The notes beneath the pieces are model-generated. The model made no database searches. It was not told the origin of the DNA and saw nothing but the letters and a program-made list of their open reading frames with translations. This document shows positions 26,358 to 35,700 of a DNA stretch of 64,000 bases, in pieces. Origin of the DNA: Pseudomonas thivervalensis. Its GTDB lineage: Bacteria; Pseudomonadota; Gammaproteobacteria; Pseudomonadales; Pseudomonadaceae. Within the stretch, counting starts at the first letter, position 1. Every line of letters starts with the position of its first letter. The stretch is from positions 310,001-374,000 of the forward strand of contig NZ_LHVE01000009.1 of assembly GCF_001269655.1 (NCBI RefSeq). The letters are read 5' to 3'. Made by a program: the position numbers and the translations under genes.

Positions 26358-27134
26358 ATCGAATTTCCAGAATGGCTTAACCAGGCCTGGCCGCCGATAC
26401 AGCGGGTCATTCGGCATGAATCGGCTGATCAACCGTTTGTTGGGTTAAGTCATGTTGCCGACCCTGCCGTACTCAAACCTTTGCTGTCCCGGTTTGCCCT
26501 GCAATATCCGGGCGTCAATCGTGCGGCCGTGGTTTCACAATGGTCAATGAACTACATGAGCATTGCCTTGCCGGCCGCCCTGGCATGTGTGCTCACGCGT
26601 CAGGGCACGATCGACTTCTGGGGCGAGAAGGCAGTGTTGTTCCACGCTGAGGGCGAACCCCTGGCCTTGGGCTTGAATGCCCCGTTGATGCCGCTGTCAT
26701 CCGCGGGGCGTGCCGCCTACTGGAGTCGGCTGGTTCATGAGCACCTGGCGCCGCTGTTCGTGACGCTGGCCGCCGCCGGGGGCCTGGCACCGAAGATACT
26801 GTGGGCCAACATGGTCGCGATCTGGGACGGTGCCTTTTCCAGGATGGACCCCGACCTGTCGAGAGAGGGGTTCGCCGAGGCACACCAGTGGCTGGAGCAG
26901 GTCACGGTGAACGACGGTCGCCTGAGGCTGCGAGGCCTGCAGCGCATGGTGGAATCCCCCGCGCCGCTGATTTGCCCCCGTCTGCCATTGCGAAAGCATT
27001 GCTGCCTGCATTATCAGTTGCACGAACCCGTGGAAGGGCAGGTGCCGGTGCTCTGTGAGTCCTGTCCCAAGTTGCATCGCCTGCCTGTGGACGTGCAGGT
27101 CGGTTACCTGCACTCCATCTATCAGGATGACTAG
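26358..27134 (+). CDS. fhuF: FhuF-like siderophore ferric reductase
   Basis: Predicted cytoplasmic 2Fe-2S protein that reduces ferric siderophore to release iron. The C-terminal cluster motif is C-C-x(10 or more)-C-x2-C (KHCCLHYQL and LCESCPKL), typical of FhuF. The first canonical start is TTG at 26481 (217 residues). However, the upstream frame stays open to 26331 and reads as convincing protein (FPEWLNQAWPPIQ, then FVGLSHVADPAVLKPLL), while the TTG has no ribosome site. GGAG at 26347-26350 is seven bases before an ATC at 26358, which I use as a tentative non-canonical start (258 residues, near family length). The start is uncertain, the function well supported. Confidence 0.8.
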   Translation: MEFPEWLNQAWPPIQRVIRHESADQPFVGLSHVADPAVLKPLLSRFALQYPGVNRAAVVSQWSMNYMSIALPAALACVLTRQGTIDFWGEKAVLFHAEGEPLALGLNAPLMPLSSAGRAAYWSRLVHEHLAPLFVTLAAAGGLAPKILWANMVAIWDGAFSRMDPDLSREGFAEAHQWLEQVTVNDGRLRLRGLQRMVESPAPLICPRLPLRKHCCLHYQLHEPVEGQVPVLCESCPKLHRLPVDVQVGYLHSIYQDD

Positions 27135-27179
27135 CCTGGGGCGATCACCCATTCCGATCCAAGACAGTGAAAGGCCCCA

Positions 27180-28823
27180 TCAGGCATAAGCGGCTTGGGC
27201 TTCGACTTGAGTGAGACGGCCATTCTCGACTTTCAATACCCGGTCGGCCTGGGAGAAGTAGGCGTCATCGTGGGTGATGACAATCACCGTTTTGCCCCGG
27301 GCCTTGAGCTCTGGCAACAGCTCCATGTAGAACACCCGCTTGAAGGTCGGGTCCTGGTCGGCCGCCCATTCGTCGAACAGGTAGAACGGTTTGTCGTCCA
27401 GATACGCTGAGACCAGCGCCAGCCGTTTGCGCTGGCCGGTGGAGAGCTCCACCGTAGAGAAGCGATCATCGACGATGCTGACCTTGTGCCCCAGGCCCAG
27501 TGCCTTGACGTAGCGGGTTGCATCGGCCGTGCGCTGTTCGGCACCCGGGCCATCGTCGCCCAACAAGTGTTCGAACAAATGGAAGTCGGCAAACACGGCG
27601 GCAAAGTGCTGGCGGTATTGTTCACGGTTGTCGTCGTCCACCTCCACACCGTTGAGTACGACGCAGCCGGATTCCGGTGCATACAACCCGAGCAGCAGCA
27701 TGGACAGCGTCGTCTTGCCGCTGCCGTTGCCGCCAACGACAAACACCAGCTCGCCCTGTTCCAGCGTCAGGTCGATTGGCCCGAGCAGGAAGGGGTGATC
27801 CTCATGCTCACCCGGATAGCGGTGACAGACCCCATTGAGCAGCAGGCGCGTCGGCCCTTGGCTGGCGAACGCGTTGCCAACCGGCGCAGCCATCTGGGCT
27901 TCGCTGCTCAATTCGGCGTCCAACTGGCGAATGCGAGTCAGGGCGATACTGGCCTGGCGCAAAGAGGGCAGCGCAATCATCAGGTCGGAGATCGGTCGCA
28001 CCAGATAGAGCAATGTCACCGTGAAACTGGTGAGCACGGTGATCGACTGCGGCAGCCAGAACGGCACGACAAACAGCAGTACACCCAGATTGAGGTAAAA
28101 CAGCAGGGTGCCGAGGTTGGCCACCACCGAATACCCGGCCATGCCGCGCAAAAAACGCACCCGGAACTCATCGGCGCCTGGACGAATGACGCGCTCGACG
28201 AACGCTTCGCCACGGGCATTGCTCAGTTGCAGTTCCTTGCTGCCTTCGATCAGGCTGCGAAAGTGCTGGTAAAGCACATCTTTTTGTTGCCGCACCCGCT
28301 CCAGGTGGCTCAGCGGTCCGCGTTCGGCCAGGTGAAACGCGATCAGGCCGACCAGCAGGAACAACGCCAGGATCAACAGCAATGACCACGACAGCCAGGC
28401 CAGGTAGGCGAAGCACGCCAACGTCACCACGGCGTTGACGAACAGCAGCGGGACCCACTCGAATGCAGCGGTAAAGGTGTGCACGTCCTCAGTCAGGATC
28501 ACCAGCAAGCGGTGCTTGCCCAGGGTTTGCAGGCGCTTGAGCGGGGTGGCGAGCAGTTTGCGCGACAGGTCGATGCGCATCTGGAAGATCGCGCTCTGGG
28601 TCAGGTGCAGCAACGACAGTTCCGAGCAGAGTTTGCACAGCAACATGCCCGCACACAGCCCGAAGAACCCAAGGGCCAATTCCGGCAGCTGATGCGGGTT
28701 GGCCAACCCACGGTTGATCAGGATCACCAACCCTGCGCTGGCCAGGCCGCCCAGGGCGCCGCTGATGGAAGCCAATGCCAGCAGGCGTGCCGATTGGCGG
28801 TAAAGATAACGAATCAGGTTCAT
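27180..28823 (-). CDS. Cyclic-peptide-type ABC exporter (PvdE/SyrD family)
   Basis: Fused membrane and ATPase ABC exporter of 547 residues. About six helices in the first 300 residues include SAGLVILINRGL and the FEWVPLLFVNAVVTLACFAYL segment. They precede an ATPase with Walker A GGNGSGKTT (about 361), signature LSTGQRKRL (about 460) and Walker B FYLFDEWAADQDP. This matches the PvdE/SyrD group that exports NRPS products or siderophore precursors to the periplasm. Its start overlaps the stop of the terminal NRPS gene (ATGA, 28820-28823), so it is translationally coupled and almost certainly exports the cluster's peptide. Confidence 0.92.
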   Translation of the reverse strand: MNLIRYLYRQSARLLALASISGALGGLASAGLVILINRGLANPHQLPELALGFFGLCAGMLLCKLCSELSLLHLTQSAIFQMRIDLSRKLLATPLKRLQTLGKHRLLVILTEDVHTFTAAFEWVPLLFVNAVVTLACFAYLAWLSWSLLLILALFLLVGLIAFHLAERGPLSHLERVRQQKDVLYQHFRSLIEGSKELQLSNARGEAFVERVIRPGADEFRVRFLRGMAGYSVVANLGTLLFYLNLGVLLFVVPFWLPQSITVLTSFTVTLLYLVRPISDLMIALPSLRQASIALTRIRQLDAELSSEAQMAAPVGNAFASQGPTRLLLNGVCHRYPGEHEDHPFLLGPIDLTLEQGELVFVVGGNGSGKTTLSMLLLGLYAPESGCVVLNGVEVDDDNREQYRQHFAAVFADFHLFEHLLGDDGPGAEQRTADATRYVKALGLGHKVSIVDDRFSTVELSTGQRKRLALVSAYLDDKPFYLFDEWAADQDPTFKRVFYMELLPELKARGKTVIVITHDDAYFSQADRVLKVENGRLTQVEAQAAYA

Positions 28824-31800
28824 GCGACGGTTTCCGTCGAGGCCATGGCCAGCGACTTGTTGAGTTGTTCATGGAAGGCAGGCTGCCCGAGGAGCGTGTC
28901 GTGATCGGCGGCGACCTGATGATGACAGGTTCGCTGGCTGATGGCGTCCCATTGCGCAGGCAAGGTCGGGCGCTCGACCAAGGTCTGTTCGGCCCACCAC
29001 AAGTGCAGGGTCGCCTGCACGGTGGGCACTGAATAGCCATTGACCCAACGGCGCGCGTCGGCCATCACGTCCAAGACCTGCTCAACGTACGCCAGCGGCG
29101 CATTGAGGCTCAGGCCGTTGGCAAGCGTCCATTGCAGCAGGGCGAAACGCAGTTGCGCCACGCGATCGAGCTTGGCCGTGGCCGTGCGCAGTTGTGCCAG
29201 TTGGTCCGCCGCGAGTGTGGCCAGGCGCTGGCGGCTGTCACTGCGCAATTCTTGCTCCACGGTGGCGTACAACGCATCCCAGGCCAGCGCTTCGTCCTCG
29301 GCGTGGAACGTGCTGTCGAACAACCCCAGCCATTCGACCGTCTGCCCAAGTGCTTCCAGTTGTCGAGCCAGCTCCAGCGCAAGCAAGCCCCCCATGGACC
29401 AACCACCCAGGCGATACGGGCCCTGCGCCTGGATCTGGCGGATCTGCGGCACATAGGCATTGGCCAATGCGACGAGGTCCTGGTCGCGTAGCGACTCGGG
29501 CAACGCGATGCCGTAAACCGGTATCTCCCGGGGCAACCCGGCGACCATCGGCAAATAATGATGAACCCCGCCCGCCGGCTGATGCAGGCAGAACAGCGGT
29601 GTCTGGCCTGCCACGCCGGGCTGCAAGGCGATGACGGCTGAGCGGTCGTGCGGCTGGGCGATCTGCCCGGCCAGCTGGATCAGCGTCGGATGCTGGAAGA
29701 TCACGTTGACCGGCACTTCGATGCCGAGCAGGGCGCGCAGCCTGGCGGTCATGCGCACCACCAGCAACGAATGACCACCGAGGGCGAAGAAGTCGTCGTG
29801 GCGACCGATGATCTCGACTTCCAGCAGCTCTTGCCAGATTGCCGCGAGCACCTGTTCGACATGACCTTCGGGCGCGGCATAAACCGCGAGGCGGTGGTTC
29901 GGCTGCCGGGCCAGCAAGGCGCGCTGGTCGACCTTGCCGTTGGCGGTGCGTGGCAGTTGCGTCAGCCACTGGATGTCGGCCGGAATCATGTGCGCCGGCA
30001 ACAGCGCCGCCAGGGATTCGCGCACGGCACTGGCCTGAAGCGCGTTGGCCGACTCAACGAAGGCGCGCAAGCTGGGTTCGGCTTGGCTCGTATCCAGCAA
30101 GACCACCGCCAGACTGGCGCCACTGACCTTGCACAGTGCGGTTTCGATCTCGCCGAGTTCGATACGGTAGCCGCGCAGTTTGATCTGCGAGTCGGTACGC
30201 CCGAGGAACAGCAACTGTCCGTCCAGATCCTGCCAGGCGAAGTCGCCGGTGCGGTACAGACGTTGGCCATTGAGTGCCGGATGGCTGGCCCGGATAAATT
30301 TCTCGGCCGTCATCTGTGGCAGCCCGAGGTACCCTTCGGATAATCCAGGCCCGGCGATGTGAATCTCGCCCTTGAGCCCCCGGGCGACAGGCGCGCCGTC
30401 GCTGTCGAGCAAATACACCCAAGTGTGGGCAATGGCGCGGCCGATGGGCACAGGCCCCATACCTTGATCAGGTTGGCAGAGGGCGACGGTGCTCCACACC
30501 GACGCTTCGGTCGGGCCGTACTCGTTGTACAGCTGCGCGCCGGGTTGGCGGCGATAGTGATTGTCCACCAGGGCGGGCGGGCAGCTTTCGCCGGCGACAA
30601 TCGCCGTGTTCAGCGGGCTCGGACTGTCGCCAAGCTCGTCGAGCAACAACGCATACAGCGAAGGCAGCGCCAGCAGGTGCGACACACCGTGACTGCGGAT
30701 CAACCGGGCCAGTTGCAGCGGATCTTTCTGCTCGGTTTCACTGGCCAGGTGCAGGCAGCCGCCCTGGGCCAGGCTCCAGAACAGCCCGGCGATGGAACTG
30801 TCGAAGGCGAACGACGACAGCAGCAGGAAACGTTGCACAGGATGTGGGTAGCCCGACAGCCGCGCCGCCAGTGAATGCAGGGCGTTGGCGTGACTGATGA
30901 GCACGCCCTTGGGCTGGCCGGTACTGCCCGAGGTATAGATCAGATAGGCCGGTTGCTCTCGCGCGACCTGCGGCTCGTCCTGTGACGGCACCGCCGACAT
31001 GGCTTGATCAATGGCCAGCGCGCTCGGCTGCCAGTCCGTCGGCAGGTCTTGCACACTGGCGCGGTGGGTCAGCACCAGGCGTGCCTGGCTGTCACGCAGA
31101 ATATGTTCGATGCGCTCGGTGGGGTAGCTCGGATCGATCGGTACGTAGCAGGCACCGGCGCGCAGAATCGCCACCAGGGCCACCACCGCATCGATGTCGC
31201 GCGGCAGGAAATGCGCAACCCGCGCACCAGGCGCCAGGCCTTGGGCGAGCAGGTGCTGGGTCAGGGCGCTGGCGCGCTGATCCAGTTCGGCGTAGCTCAA
31301 GGTGCCGCTGGGGCCGCTCACGGCTGGGCGCTGGGCCCGGTCGGTGGCGTCGAGGGTGAAGCAGGCGGCCAGGTTGGGCAGTGCGAAGAGGGCGGCATAG
31401 CACTGTTCTTGCGCCGGACTCTGGGGGGGCGAAGCCGCCAGCGCGCCGGTGACGCGTTGCTGCTCGGCGGCGCTGCAGGTCGTCAATTGGTCCAGGCGGG
31501 CAGAGGGCTCCTGCAGGCTGTGCGCGATCACGCTCAGCAGTTGTTCGGCGAGGATTTCGACGTGGGCCGACGTGTAGAGCGCGGCGTCGAAGTGCAGCGA
31601 CAAACCAGCGGATGACGACGGCTGATATTGCAACAGCAGCGCGCAGCCGGCACTGGCACCGGTCGCCTGTTCGATCCGCCACCCGGCATCGTTCAGGGCA
31701 CTGTCGGGCGTCACCACGAGTTCGCGAAAACCTACACCCGTCAGCAATGGCGCGTTGCTCAAGTGGCTCGGGTAGCTGTCGCGGGCATCGTTGAGCAGGC

Positions 31801-32650
31801 CAACGCGTTCGCTCAGTTGCTGGCACAACGCGGCAAACGACAACCCGGGCGCGGTGTCGAGTGTCAGTGGCAGCGGTTCGGAAAACAGCCCGAGGGCATC
31901 GCCCAGTACGTCAGGCCGCGCCTGGTTTTCGTAGGCGAGCGTCAGGCGTTCGGCTTCGCTGTAGCGTTGCCACACGGTGACCCAGGCGCCGAGCACGACA
32001 ATGCCAGGGCTGACGCCGAGGTGGTTCGCTTGCCGTTCAAGGCGCTGCCGGGTCGCGTCGTCGAACTGCAGTTGCATGTGCTCAGGGGCGATAACGGCAG
32101 AGGGTGCCGGGTTTTGCTGATGCCAAGGCAACGGCACGTCCGTGATCATGGCGTTGAACTGCTCATCCCAGAACCGACGGCCTTGTTCGTCCACCGACTC
32201 CAGGCGCCAGGCCGCGTAGTCGGCGTATTGCAGGGGCGGTTCCTGGGGGGGGGCTTGCAGATAGCCCAGCGCCCATTCTTCGCCGAGATAACCCAGGCTG
32301 GTGCTGTCCAGATGCAAGGCTGGCAAGTGCAACGTGGCCGATTGAGCGTCCACGTGCAGTTCGATGCCCAGCGCCTGCCAATCAGCGACTGAATCGTCGA
32401 TCACCTGCATCGGTAGCAACAGCCCCGGCAGTTGCGGGTAGCGGGTGCGCAGGATCTCGTGGCGTTGCATCAGCGCCGATAAGCTGTTGGCCAACCGTCC
32501 TCCGTCCAACGGTGTTTCACTGCCAATACGCAACGTGGCCCGCTGCGCTGTCGTCGAGGCCAGGCGGGTTTGCTGCAGGCGCCACAAGTGGGCCTGTTGC
32601 GGTGACAGTTCGAAACCTTCAAACGACGTGTCTTCGTGAGACTGAGTCAT
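28820..32650 (-). CDS. Terminal NRPS: condensation-like (interface) - A(His) - T - TE
   Basis: Final module, 1276 residues. The N-terminal condensation-family domain (about 15-450) has PALHLDSTS near residue 110 where HHxxxDGxS is expected, so it lacks the catalytic histidines and fits the 'interface' class that docks beta-hydroxylases. The A domain (about 470-910, TSGSTG near 571) gives the hand-read code DSALIAEVWK, which I recognise as histidine. The T domain has GGHSL near 957. The C-terminal thioesterase has the GWSMGG nucleophile near 1085 and a late DHDTLL histidine. The condensing domain for this module is the C-terminal one of the upstream protein. Free acid or cyclic release cannot be told. 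Confidence 0.88.
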   Translation of the reverse strand: MTQSHEDTSFEGFELSPQQAHLWRLQQTRLASTTAQRATLRIGSETPLDGGRLANSLSALMQRHEILRTRYPQLPGLLLPMQVIDDSVADWQALGIELHVDAQSATLHLPALHLDSTSLGYLGEEWALGYLQAPPQEPPLQYADYAAWRLESVDEQGRRFWDEQFNAMITDVPLPWHQQNPAPSAVIAPEHMQLQFDDATRQRLERQANHLGVSPGIVVLGAWVTVWQRYSEAERLTLAYENQARPDVLGDALGLFSEPLPLTLDTAPGLSFAALCQQLSERVGLLNDARDSYPSHLSNAPLLTGVGFRELVVTPDSALNDAGWRIEQATGASAGCALLLQYQPSSSAGLSLHFDAALYTSAHVEILAEQLLSVIAHSLQEPSARLDQLTTCSAAEQQRVTGALAASPPQSPAQEQCYAALFALPNLAACFTLDATDRAQRPAVSGPSGTLSYAELDQRASALTQHLLAQGLAPGARVAHFLPRDIDAVVALVAILRAGACYVPIDPSYPTERIEHILRDSQARLVLTHRASVQDLPTDWQPSALAIDQAMSAVPSQDEPQVAREQPAYLIYTSGSTGQPKGVLISHANALHSLAARLSGYPHPVQRFLLLSSFAFDSSIAGLFWSLAQGGCLHLASETEQKDPLQLARLIRSHGVSHLLALPSLYALLLDELGDSPSPLNTAIVAGESCPPALVDNHYRRQPGAQLYNEYGPTEASVWSTVALCQPDQGMGPVPIGRAIAHTWVYLLDSDGAPVARGLKGEIHIAGPGLSEGYLGLPQMTAEKFIRASHPALNGQRLYRTGDFAWQDLDGQLLFLGRTDSQIKLRGYRIELGEIETALCKVSGASLAVVLLDTSQAEPSLRAFVESANALQASAVRESLAALLPAHMIPADIQWLTQLPRTANGKVDQRALLARQPNHRLAVYAAPEGHVEQVLAAIWQELLEVEIIGRHDDFFALGGHSLLVVRMTARLRALLGIEVPVNVIFQHPTLIQLAGQIAQPHDRSAVIALQPGVAGQTPLFCLHQPAGGVHHYLPMVAGLPREIPVYGIALPESLRDQDLVALANAYVPQIRQIQAQGPYRLGGWSMGGLLALELARQLEALGQTVEWLGLFDSTFHAEDEALAWDALYATVEQELRSDSRQRLATLAADQLAQLRTATAKLDRVAQLRFALLQWTLANGLSLNAPLAYVEQVLDVMADARRWVNGYSVPTVQATLHLWWAEQTLVERPTLPAQWDAISQRTCHHQVAADHDTLLGQPAFHEQLNKSLAMASTETVA

Positions 32651-32708
32651 GCTGAGACCTGTACAAAAAGGTGGGGAATGAGCGCGAGGGACACGGGGTC
32701 GATGGCAA

Positions 32709-35700
32709 TCATTGCTCGGCGTCCTTCACGACATTGCGACGACGGGCCTGGCCCAAGGTGCTTTGACGTGCGCTGCCGGCTTCCCGCAGCGCGGCCTGCG
32801 CCTGTTCGCGGCGGGTCTGTTGCAGTTGATTGAGTGGCAGCAGCAACTGGGCGACGTCGGTGTCGGCGTTCAGGCTCAGTTGCTCCAGCAGGCAAACGAA
32901 CAGGCTGTCGAACAGCTCGATGTGGTCACGGGTATAACGGCCGGTGTCGTAGTCGTACACCACCAGCAGGCCTGCGCCGTCATCCACGACGTTGATCAGC
33001 AGGTCCACATCCGAGGCCTGCGGTTCCAGTTCCCGCTCACTGATCGCCAACCCCGGCAAATGCAGGTCCTGCTGACGGGTGTTCTGCACCACCAGTTTGA
33101 CCTGGAAGAACGGCGTGTACCGTGCGTCTCGCTGTGGCAGCAGGTCAGCCACCAGCGCGTCGAACGGCAAGTCCTGATGGGCAAAGGCATCCAGCGCCAC
33201 GCGTCGAGCATCGCCCAGCAACTGGTCAAACGTCTGCTGCGGCGTGACCCGGCAACGCAGCACCAACTGATTGACGAAGAACCCGACCATGTCTTCGGTC
33301 TGCTGTTGATGGCGGTTGGCAATGTCGGTGCCGACCAACAGGTCTTCACGCCCGGTCTGCTGATGCAGCACGACGTTCAGCGCGCTGTGCAGCACCATGA
33401 ACGGCGAGGCGTCGCGAGCCTTCGCCAAGTCACTGAGGGCCTGGGCCAACGACGTCGGCAGGCGACTGCGATGCCGCGCGCACCCGCCGTGATCGCGGGT
33501 CTGGGCGCCCGGCAACAACAGCGGCGCCGGGCTGGCTTGCAACTGCTGACGCCAGTAGGTCAATTGTTGCTGCCAGACCGGGCCCGGCAGGTGCTTGCGT
33601 TGCCACACGGCGAAGTCGGCGTATTGCAGCGGCGGGGTGTCGATGCGGGTTGTCGGGTTGCCTAAGCCGGCATAGTCGCTGGCCAGTTGCTCCACCAATT
33701 GCGCAATGGACCAGGCGTCCACGGCAATGTGGTGCATGGCGATGGCCAGTACATGGGTCTGCGCGTCCAGTTGCAACAACCGCGCACGCATCAACGGTGC
33801 TTGGGTCAGGTCGAACGGCTGGCCGAAGACTTCGGATAACTGCATCTGGATGGCCGGTTCCCGTTCCTGGATCGGGACCTGTCGCAGATCGGTGACCGGC
33901 AGGGCAAATGCCTGCGCCGCCTCGATCCGCTGCCAAGGTTCACCGTGATCACTGTGTACGGTGCTGCGCAGCACTTCATGACGGGCGATCAATTGCTCGA
34001 AGGCCAGGCGCAGGGCTTCGACATTGAGCGCTCCGGTCAACGTCAGCGCGAACGGAATGTTGAAGCCGCTGGAGCCAGGGTTCAACTGTTCGAGGAACCA
34101 CAAACGCTGCTGGGCGAACGACAGCGGCAGGGCCTGCGAGCGATCCGCCCGGGTGATGCCGGGCAGGGCCAATGGCGCTGTCTGCAAGCGTGCGTTGTCG
34201 ATGGCCCGGGCCAGGTTTTCCAATACCGGGTGATCGAAGACGGTACGCAGCGGCAGGTCCACCGCGAGCTGGCTGCGAATGCGCGAAACCACCAGGGTCG
34301 CCAGCAACGAGTGGCCGCCAAGGGCAAAGAAATTGTCGTCAGCGCCGATTGCCGGCACGTTGAGAATCTGCGCCCAGATCGCGCCCAGTTGCTGCTCGGT
34401 ATCGCTGACCAGCGGTCGTTGTTCGATCAGCTGGCTGCCCAGCGTTCGAGAGGTCAGCTCCTTGCGGTCGACTTTGCCGTTGGCGTTCAACGGCAATGCC
34501 TCCAGCCGTTGCCAATGGGCCGGCACCATGTAGGACGGCAGGCGTTGGGTCAACCATTCGCGCAGCACCGCCACCGGGGTGTCGTCGCCCGTCCAGTACG
34601 CGACCAGTTGCAGATCGCCGCGCTGGTCGGCGTTGACGATCACGGCCACGGTTTGCACGGCGGGATGACGACCCAGGTGATCTTCGATTTCCCCCAGTTC
34701 GATACGGTGGCCACGGATTTTCACTTGCTGGTCGCGGCGACCGAGGAACTCGATTACCCCATCAGCACGCCAGCGCCCCAGGTCACCGGTGCGGTAGAAA
34801 CGGGCCTCGGGTTCGAACGGGTGCGCGACGAACGCGGCCCGGGTTTTCTCCGGATCGTTGAGGTAGCCGCGACCGACCCCCACGCCACCGACGCAGATTT
34901 CCCCCGGTACGCCCACCGGCACCGGACGCAGTTGCGCGTCAACCAGGTACAGATGGTTGTTGGCGGTAGGCCGGCCAATCGGCATGGCATTGCCGTCTTC
35001 GTCCGGCACTTGGGTCAGCGGGTGGAATGCCACATCGTCCGAGCACTCCGCCGGGCCATAGGCGTTCATCAACGGCACATGGGCAAAGCGGCCCAGCCAG
35101 GCTTGGGCCAGGGCCGGAGGCAGGGCTTCGCCGGTCGGCAGCAACCAGCGCAGTGCCGACAGTCGTGTGTCGGCGTCGGCGAGGTCGAGCAGGGCGCGGA
35201 TCATCGTCGGCACGGCTTCGAGCACTGACAGTTGTTGGTCTTCCAGCGCAGCCAGCAGGCGCTCGGGATCATGGGCAATCACGTCCGGCAGGATGTGCAC
35301 GGTGGCGCCGAGAATCGGTGCGGCGAGGAACTGCCAGACCGAAATGTCGAATGCCGGGGAGGCAGTCTGGGCAATTCGGTCGGCGTTTGACAGGCCCAGC
35401 GTCGGCACCTTGCCGAAGATGTTGTTGAGCATGCCCCGTTGTTCGATCATCGCGCCTTTGGGGGTGCCCGTGGAACCCGACGTGAAGATTACATAGGCCA
35501 GGTCGTCAGGGCTGCCTGCCATTTGCAGTGGCGTCGCATCGCCAGTCAGCCAGAGGGCTTCGGTGCGCAAGCGTCGCGGTGTTGCAGTACAGGCGGCCAG
35601 TGCCGGATCGATGACCGCGTCGGCGCTGTCGCTGGCCAACAGGATCGTCGCCCCGGACAGTTGGAGAATTTCCCCCAGGCGTTGCGGCGGGTGCTTGATG

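Noticed and set aside
28820..32650. Ordinary LCL condensation domain at the N-terminus of the terminal NRPS
   Set aside because: The HHxxxDG motif is replaced by PALHLDS; both catalytic-region histidines are gone.
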